Shown here piece by piece: positions 58,611 through 64,000 of a DNA stretch of 64,000 nt. A model generated the notes under the pieces. The model did not search any database and was not told the origin of the DNA. It saw only the letters and a list, made by a program, of their open reading frames with translations. Source of the DNA: Sutcliffiella horikoshii (GTDB taxonomy: Bacteria; Bacillota; Bacilli; Bacillales; Bacillaceae_I); contig NZ_RXZI01000001.1 in assembly GCF_021991925.1 (NCBI RefSeq), forward strand, positions 372,001 to 436,000. Direction: 5' to 3'. Each line of letters begins with the position of its first letter. Positions within the stretch are counted from its first letter, which is position 1. The position numbers and the translations under genes are program-made.

Positions 58611-60296
58611 TTGATGAAGCATTCCTGGTGGAAGGAAAGTGTCGTATATCAAATTTATCCTCGCAGTTTTATGGATTCTAACGGAGATGGCATCGGTGAT
58701 ATTCAAGGGATCATATTGAAACTAGACTATCTAAAGGAACTTGGTATCGATACCATATGGCTTTCACCTGTTTACGAATCGCCTAACGATGATAACGGCT
58801 ATGATATCAGCAATTATCACAAGATCATGGATGAATTCGGTACAATGGAAGATTGGGAAGAACTGTTACATCAGGTACATATGCGGGATATGAAATTGAT
58901 CATGGATCTTGTGGTAAACCATACCTCTGATGAGCATGAATGGTTTGTCCAGGCCAAATCCTCGAAAGATAATCCTTACCGTGATTACTACATATGGAGA
59001 GACCCTAAAGAAGATGGTAGTGAACCGAACAACTGGGCATCCAATTTTGGAGGATCAGCATGGGAATATAATGAACAGACCGAGGACTACTACTTGCACC
59101 TCTTTTCCAAAAAACAGCCTGACTTAAATTGGGAAAATGAAAAGCTCCGAGACGAAATATTTAGCATGATGAAATGGTGGCTTGATAAAGGAATTGATGG
59201 ATTCCGGATGGATGTGATCAATTTTATTTCAAAAGGTGAAGGTCTCCCAAATGGGGAAATTCAGCCTGGCCGTCCATATGCTTCCGGAAGCAGACATTAT
59301 CGAAACGGTCCTAAAATACATCATTATTTACGAGAAATGAACCAGAAGGTGTTATCTCACTACGATCTCATGACGGTAGGAGAAATGCCTGGTGTGACAC
59401 CTGACCAGGCAAAAGAGTATACAGGGGAAGACCGGAACGAGTTGAACATGGTTTTTCAATTCGAGCATGTTGGCCTTGACAATGGTCCAAATGGTAAATG
59501 GGATTTGAAGCCACTTGATCTAATGGAACTTAAACAAAGCCTGTCGCGCTGGCAATATGCCCTAGGGGAAAGTGGGTGGAATAGCCTCTATTTCAATAAT
59601 CATGATCAACCGCGATCTTTATCAAGGTTTGGGAACGACGGAAAGTATCGGATGGAGTCAGCAAAAATGCTTGCCACGCTTCTTCACATGATGAAAGGTA
59701 CCCCCTATGTGTATCAAGGGGAAGAATTAGGAATGACTAATGTTGCATTCGAATCGATTGACTCCTACAAAGATATTGAAACGCTTCAAGCATATACCGA
59801 ATTGAAGGAACAGGGGTTTAGTGAAGAAGAAGTGATGAAGAGCATCCATCATAAAAGCAGGGACAATGCCAGAACCCCCATGCAGTGGAATGCAGAGGAA
59901 TATGCAGGCTTCTCCATCTCTGAGCCATGGTTAGCTGTTAACCCTAATTATACTTCTATCAATGCCGAAGCAGAGATGGCCAATGAAGCCTCTATTTTCC
60001 ACTATTACAAACAGCTTATCCAGCTTCGAAGACAAAATGACTTGATCGTTTACGGTAGCTATCAATTGATCCTTGAGGAAGAACCTGAAATCTTTGCTTA
60101 TGTAAGAACGTATCAGGGTAAGAAGCTTCTGGTTATATGCAACTTTTATAAAGGGGAGCCGACATTCAAGCTTCCAAGGGATATAAATTTCATGACAAAG
60201 CAGCTCCTTTTGAGTAACTATAAAGTCGATGAACAGATGAGTATATCTGAGTTTAGCATGCAGCCTTATGAAGCTAGAGTTTACTTATTAAATTAA
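58611..60296 (+). CDS. malL: GH13 alpha-glucosidase, oligo-1,6-glucosidase (MalL-like)
   Basis: 561 residues of GH13 family. WWKESVVYQIYPRSF at the N-terminus, the nucleophile Asp in GFRMDVINF (about 200), the acid Glu in VGEMPG (about 258) and the third acid in NHDQPR (about 331). The Val right after the nucleophile is the residue associated with alpha-1,6 specificity in known oligo-1,6-glucosidases. It resembles MalL more than the following TreC. It splits isomaltose, sucrose or similar oligosaccharides in the cytosol. Start ATG 58611 (MMKHSWW) or 58614, with AGGGAGAGG upstream. Confidence 0.86.
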   Translation: MMKHSWWKESVVYQIYPRSFMDSNGDGIGDIQGIILKLDYLKELGIDTIWLSPVYESPNDDNGYDISNYHKIMDEFGTMEDWEELLHQVHMRDMKLIMDLVVNHTSDEHEWFVQAKSSKDNPYRDYYIWRDPKEDGSEPNNWASNFGGSAWEYNEQTEDYYLHLFSKKQPDLNWENEKLRDEIFSMMKWWLDKGIDGFRMDVINFISKGEGLPNGEIQPGRPYASGSRHYRNGPKIHHYLREMNQKVLSHYDLMTVGEMPGVTPDQAKEYTGEDRNELNMVFQFEHVGLDNGPNGKWDLKPLDLMELKQSLSRWQYALGESGWNSLYFNNHDQPRSLSRFGNDGKYRMESAKMLATLLHMMKGTPYVYQGEELGMTNVAFESIDSYKDIETLQAYTELKEQGFSEEEVMKSIHHKSRDNARTPMQWNAEEYAGFSISEPWLAVNPNYTSINAEAEMANEASIFHYYKQLIQLRRQNDLIVYGSYQLILEEEPEIFAYVRTYQGKKLLVICNFYKGEPTFKLPRDINFMTKQLLLSNYKVDEQMSISEFSMQPYEARVYLLN

Positions 60297-60329
60297 TATA
60301 TTTTATCTAAATGAACAGAGGTGTTTTAA

Positions 60330-62030
60330 ATGACAAAAATGGAAAAAGAACCTTGGTGGAAGAGATCGGTCGTCTATCAGATCTATCCCAAGAGCTTCAA
60401 TGATACAACAGGAAATGGTGTAGGCGATATTCAAGGAATCATTGAGAAATTGGATTACTTGAAAGAGCTAGGTATCGACGTCATTTGGTTGACTCCTATT
60501 TATAAATCACCCCAAAAAGACAATGGCTACGATATTAGTGACTATTTTTCCATCCACGAAGAATATGGGACGATGGAGGATTTCGATCAACTTTTATCAG
60601 AAGCGCATAGTAAGGGCATTAAAGTGATCATGGATATTGTTGTAAATCATACCTCGACAGAGCATGAATGGTTCCAAAAATCAAAAGAGGCGAAAAAAAA
60701 TAACCCATATCGTGATTTTTATATTTGGAAGGATTCCAAGGAAGATGGAAGTGAACCGACGAACTGGGAGTCCAAATTTGGAGGGAATGCTTGGCAATAT
60801 GATGAGAAGACAGAACAATGGTACCTCCACCTATTTGATGTCACCCAAGCGGATCTGAACTGGGAAAATGAAGAGGTACGCAAGCAGGTTTATGACATGA
60901 TGACCTTTTGGTTTGAAAAGGGAGTGGACGGTTTTAGGTTGGATGTCATTAATCTTATTTCCAAAAATCAGGATTTTCCTGATGATGATGGCTCCGTGCC
61001 GCCTGGAGATGGTCGGAAATTTTACACAGATGGACCTCGCGTTCATGAGTACATGAATGAAATGTACGAAAAAGTGTTCTCTAAGTATGACAGCATGACA
61101 GTAGGGGAAATGTCCTCCACCACGATCGACCATTGTATTAAATATACACGTCCTGACCGAAATGAACTTAGCATGACTTTCAATTTCCATCACCTGAAAG
61201 TAGATTATCCGAATGGAGAAAAGTGGTCTGTCGCCGACTTTGACTTTCAACAGTTGAAAGATATCCTTTCAACTTGGCAGATTGAAATGGAAAAAGGCGG
61301 TGGCTGGAATGCCTTGTTCTGGTGCAATCATGACCAGCCCCGGGTTGTCTCCCGTTATGGTGACGACAAAGAATACCACAACAAGTCCGCTAAAATGCTT
61401 GCAACAAGCATGCACATGATGCGTGGTACTCCTTATATCTATCAGGGGGAAGAATTCGGAATGACCAACCCCGGGTTTGTCAAGATAAGCGACTATCGTG
61501 ATGTGGAATCGTTAAACACTTTTAAGCTAAAAAAAGAAGAGGGTATGAATGAGGAGGAAATACTAGAAATCCTTCGTCATAAATCACGTGATAATTCTAG
61601 AACACCAGTACAATGGAACTCAGAAGAATATGCTGGGTTTACTAAAGGTACACCATGGATCGGTGTTGCAAGTAATTATCCGAAAATCAATGCGGAAGTA
61701 GCATTGAAAGACGAAGATTCGGTTTTCTACCACTACAAAAAATTAATAGAACTTCGCAAAAAATATGATGTCGTTACACATGGAGATTTTCAACTGATTG
61801 AAGGTGACCATACAGAAATTTTTGCTTACATCCGAAATAGTGAAAATGAAAAGCTGCTTGTAGTTAGCAACTATTATGGTAAAAACGCATCATTTATATT
61901 ACCGGAAGATGTGGATGTTGATGGATACAGAGCGGAAATATTATTGAGTAACTATGAAGATTCTGCACTAGAATATAAAAAGCTTTCTTTACGTCCATAC
62001 GAATCCATCGTTTATCACCTTAAAAAGTAA
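60330..62030 (+). CDS. treC: Alpha,alpha-phosphotrehalase (trehalose-6-phosphate hydrolase)
   Basis: 566 residues, closely matching B. subtilis TreA in length and in landmarks: WWKRSVVYQIYPKSFNDTTG, LHLFDVTQADLNWENEEVR, the nucleophile Asp in GFRLDVINLISK (about 203), the acid Glu in TVGEMSSTTIDHC (about 261) and NALFWCNHDQPRVVSRYG. It hydrolyses trehalose-6-P to glucose and glucose-6-P in the cytosol. The RBS AACAGAGGTG precedes ATG 60330. It lies 33 bases after the first glucosidase gene and 27 bases before treR. Confidence 0.95.
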   Translation: MTKMEKEPWWKRSVVYQIYPKSFNDTTGNGVGDIQGIIEKLDYLKELGIDVIWLTPIYKSPQKDNGYDISDYFSIHEEYGTMEDFDQLLSEAHSKGIKVIMDIVVNHTSTEHEWFQKSKEAKKNNPYRDFYIWKDSKEDGSEPTNWESKFGGNAWQYDEKTEQWYLHLFDVTQADLNWENEEVRKQVYDMMTFWFEKGVDGFRLDVINLISKNQDFPDDDGSVPPGDGRKFYTDGPRVHEYMNEMYEKVFSKYDSMTVGEMSSTTIDHCIKYTRPDRNELSMTFNFHHLKVDYPNGEKWSVADFDFQQLKDILSTWQIEMEKGGGWNALFWCNHDQPRVVSRYGDDKEYHNKSAKMLATSMHMMRGTPYIYQGEEFGMTNPGFVKISDYRDVESLNTFKLKKEEGMNEEEILEILRHKSRDNSRTPVQWNSEEYAGFTKGTPWIGVASNYPKINAEVALKDEDSVFYHYKKLIELRKKYDVVTHGDFQLIEGDHTEIFAYIRNSENEKLLVVSNYYGKNASFILPEDVDVDGYRAEILLSNYEDSALEYKKLSLRPYESIVYHLKK

Positions 62031-62057
62031 TGCTACAATAGTTGTAGGTGGTAGAAA

Positions 62058-62765
62058 ATGAAAAACAATAAATATCAGGTGATTTATCAAAAACTAGTCT
62101 CTAAAATAGAGCGGCACGAGCTTGTCGCCGGAGATAAACTTCCTTCTGAACATGAATTGTTAGAGCTTTTTGATACATCCAGAGAGACGGTTAGAAAAGC
62201 ATTAAATCAGCTTGCTCAAAACGGTTATATTCAAAAAATTCGAGGTAAGGGATCTGTTGTGCTCGATCGTGATAAGTTTGACTTTCCCATTTCCGGTTTG
62301 GTCAGCTTTAAAGAATTGGCGGAGAAAATGGGTAGACCTTGGGAAACCATTGTACATGAACTGGATACTGTTGTGGGATCTTCGGATTTACAAGATAAAT
62401 TGGGAGAGTTAGACCTTTGGAAAGTGGTTCGTTCACGGAAAGTTGATGGAGAGAGCATCATTTTGGACAAGGATTATTTTATAAAAAGTCAGGTTCCTTA
62501 TCTTAATCAAGAAATTTGTAGCCACTCCATCTATGACTACTTGGAAAAAGAAGTAGGATTGCAAATAGCCTTTGCCGACAAAGAAGTGACGGTGGAAGAA
62601 GCGACAGAGGAAGATAAGGAAATCCTTGATTTGCAAGGTTTAACACATGTTGTAGTCGTAAAAAGCATTGTACACTTGGATGATGCAAGCCCATTTCAAT
62701 ATACCGAGTCGCGCCATCGATTAGACAAGTTCCGATTTGTTGATTTTGCAAGAAGGATGAAGTAA
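62058..62765 (+). CDS. treR: GntR-family trehalose operon repressor
   Basis: 235 residues: an N-terminal winged helix (KLPSEHELLELFDTSRETVRKALNQLAQNGYIQKIRGKGSVV, about 27-68) and a UTRA domain. The context after treC, two TGTATATACA boxes upstream of the operon, and the length all fit B. subtilis TreR, which releases DNA when trehalose-6-P is bound. AGGTGG is the RBS. Last gene of the operon. Confidence 0.93.
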   Translation: MKNNKYQVIYQKLVSKIERHELVAGDKLPSEHELLELFDTSRETVRKALNQLAQNGYIQKIRGKGSVVLDRDKFDFPISGLVSFKELAEKMGRPWETIVHELDTVVGSSDLQDKLGELDLWKVVRSRKVDGESIILDKDYFIKSQVPYLNQEICSHSIYDYLEKEVGLQIAFADKEVTVEEATEEDKEILDLQGLTHVVVVKSIVHLDDASPFQYTESRHRLDKFRFVDFARRMK

Positions 62766-62780
62766 ATCAAATTTAAAGGA

Positions 62781-62813
62781 GACACTTACCTAAATAGGGA
62801 GTGTCTTTTTTTT
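62781..62813 (+). terminator. Intrinsic terminator of the tre operon
   Basis: GACACT / AGTGTC 6-bp stem with 13-base loop and TTTTTTTT tail. Confidence 0.78.
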
Positions 62814-62873
62814 AGGAAAGAAACAACTTATTATAATTTTCTAAAAAATATACAAATGGAAACTCGGTTCGTA

Positions 62874-62879
62874 TATAAT
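62874..62879 (+). promoter_or_regulatory. -10 element (TATAAT) upstream of pepF
   Basis: Perfect TATAAT at 62874-62879 with a weak -35 (TACAAA, 17-bp spacing), 45 bases before the pepF start. Confidence 0.5.
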
Positions 62880-62923
62880 AGAAAGTAATAATTCGATTTT
62901 CGAAATAAATGGAGGGAATAGAG

Positions 62924-64000
62924 ATGGCGCAAATGATGAAAGGTGCAGTAAAAAGAGAAGAAGTTCCATTGGATCAGACTTGGAACTTAAGTGATTTATA
63001 TGACTCCACAGAATCTTGGGAGAAGGAGCTGGAAGCTGTCCAAACAGATCTGTCATACGTAACACGTTATCGAGGCAGAGTAGTAGCTGATGCGAAAACA
63101 CTTCTTGCATGTCTTAAAGATAAGGATGCTTTAACAGAAAGAGTGGCAAGGGTAATGACTTATGCTTCCTTGAAACAATCAGAGGATGGAACCAACCCTG
63201 AAAACCAGGCAAACTCAACGAGAGTAGGTGGGATGCTAGCCAAATTCAGTGCAAGCACTTCATTCCTACAATCTGAGATTCTTCAATTGGATGAGAATAA
63301 GATAAAAACCTTCATTGGTGAAGAGCCAGAGCTGGCTGATTTTCAAAAGACCTTGTTAGACATATTGGAAACAAAGCCGCATAAACTTTCACCAGAAGCA
63401 GAGGAAGTACTTTCCGCCTTTAGTGAAGTCCATAATGCTCCATATATGATTTATCAAAGAAGCTTAATCTCTGATATGACATTTTCCTCCTTTAAAACAG
63501 ATGATGGGGAAACATATCCTTTATCATTCAACTCCTTTCCGAATTACGAGGGATCGGCGAATACGGAACTGCGACGAAAAGCCTACGATTCTTATATTAA
63601 AACATTAAAACAGTATAAGCATACATATGCTGCAACTTATGCGACAGAAGTGAAGAAACAAGTGGTGGAAGCAAAATTACGTAACTATGATTCTGTAACA
63701 GATATGCTTCTTCATGACCAGCAAGTAACAAAAGAAATGTACCATAACCAATTAGATACCATACAACGAGAGTTGGCTCCGCATATGCGGAGATATGCAA
63801 AATTGAAACAGCGAGTATTAGGACTTGATAAAATGCATTTCTGTGACTTGAAGGCTCCGCTTGACCCAGACTTCAATCCGGAGATTACTTATGAGGAGGC
63901 TTCCAAACTTATTTTGGAATCACTTGAAGTAATGGGTCCTGAATATATGGAAATCATGGAGGAAGGACTGAATAATCGTTGGGTCGACCTGGCGGATAAT
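62924..64000 (+). CDS. pepF: Oligoendopeptidase F (M3B), N-terminal 359 codons, truncated by window edge
   Basis: The open frame starts at ATG 62924 (AATGGAGGGAATAG upstream) and runs without a stop to the window end. The translation begins MAQMMKGAVKREEVPLDQTW, then NLSDLYDSTESWEKEL, the typical PepF start, with SEVHNAPYMIYQRS and RYAKLKQRVLGLDKMHFCDLKAP later. The HExxH zinc motif would lie at about residue 385, outside the window. PepF hydrolyses peptides of 7-17 residues in the cytosol. It is a second M3 peptidase gene besides that at 43318. Confidence 0.93.
   Translation, partial: MAQMMKGAVKREEVPLDQTWNLSDLYDSTESWEKELEAVQTDLSYVTRYRGRVVADAKTLLACLKDKDALTERVARVMTYASLKQSEDGTNPENQANSTRVGGMLAKFSASTSFLQSEILQLDENKIKTFIGEEPELADFQKTLLDILETKPHKLSPEAEEVLSAFSEVHNAPYMIYQRSLISDMTFSSFKTDDGETYPLSFNSFPNYEGSANTELRRKAYDSYIKTLKQYKHTYAATYATEVKKQVVEAKLRNYDSVTDMLLHDQQVTKEMYHNQLDTIQRELAPHMRRYAKLKQRVLGLDKMHFCDLKAPLDPDFNPEITYEEASKLILESLEVMGPEYMEIMEEGLNNRWVDLADN

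Overview
This window looks like a stretch of chromosome from a low-to-moderate GC, endospore-forming Bacillaceae species (Bacillus sensu lato). The evidence is strong AGGAGG-type ribosome binding sites, TTG/GTG starts, a spoIIP-type sporulation gene, Fur, Zur, CodY and CcpA-type sites, a B. subtilis-like ilv-leu operon, and nag and tre operons with GntR regulators. Species cannot be fixed from the sequence alone. No rRNA, tRNA, prophage, transposase gene or CRISPR array is visible.

Layout. 1-6.0 kb: end of a YfhF-like epimerase, a DksA/TraR-like protein, an unknown protein, a BCS1/FtsH-like AAA ATPase, a lipoprotein, a TetL/K-like MFS exporter and a patatin-like phospholipase. 6.2-8.3 kb: Fur-boxed siderophore-binding lipoprotein and a FhuF-type [2Fe-2S] ferric-siderophore reductase. 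8.4-21.0 kb: complete branched-chain amino acid block, ilvA then ilvE-ilvD-ilvB-ilvN-ilvC-leuA-leuB-leuC-leuD, preceded by two cre sites, a CodY-like box, a sigma-A promoter and a ykkC-class riboswitch, which by context is most likely the ppGpp subtype. 21.4-29.8 kb: exonuclease-BRCT protein, lipoprotein, YiiX-like hydrolase, CdsA-family protein, nucleoside hydrolase, sugar O-acetyltransferase, glycosyltransferase and the Zur-boxed metallochaperone zagA. 29.9-37 kb: spoIIP with no standard start codon, a nucleotidyltransferase, yhfK, a SanA/YdcF-like protein, a split ThrE exporter and a LysM-CAP protein. 37.2-40.7 kb: nagA-nagB-nagR plus a SIS-domain gene behind a perfect 13-bp inverted-repeat operator. 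40.8-48 kb: three GNAT acetyltransferases, an M3 peptidase and a DacF-like carboxypeptidase. 48-56.3 kb: acyl-CoA dehydrogenase, yhdT-panF, a membrane-anchored alpha/beta hydrolase, a secreted ComEC-like metallo-beta-lactamase protein with a lamin-tail domain, and small membrane proteins. 56.3-62.8 kb: trehalose operon (PTS IIA, treP, malL-like, treC, treR). 62.9-64 kb: start of pepF.

The most unusual signal is non-coding. Four copies (about 774, 21012, 30173 and 55215) of a roughly 180-380 bp element with imperfect CAG...GACAAA terminal inverted repeats sit inside intrinsic terminators. In each, the whole terminator stem-loop (about 22 bp) is present on both sides of the element. The hairpin differs from locus to locus but matches within a locus, so it behaves like a target-site duplication. 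Only the downstream hairpin keeps the U-tract. The GC-rich core of this element also occurs without those ends inside the ilv-leu operon (ilvN/ilvC and leuB/leuC gaps) and as diverged relatives after the nag operon and between the PTS IIA gene and treP. A second, AT-rich palindromic repeat (three copies) and two tandem repeats are also present. I cannot tell from sequence alone how these repeats move or whether they act as RNA.
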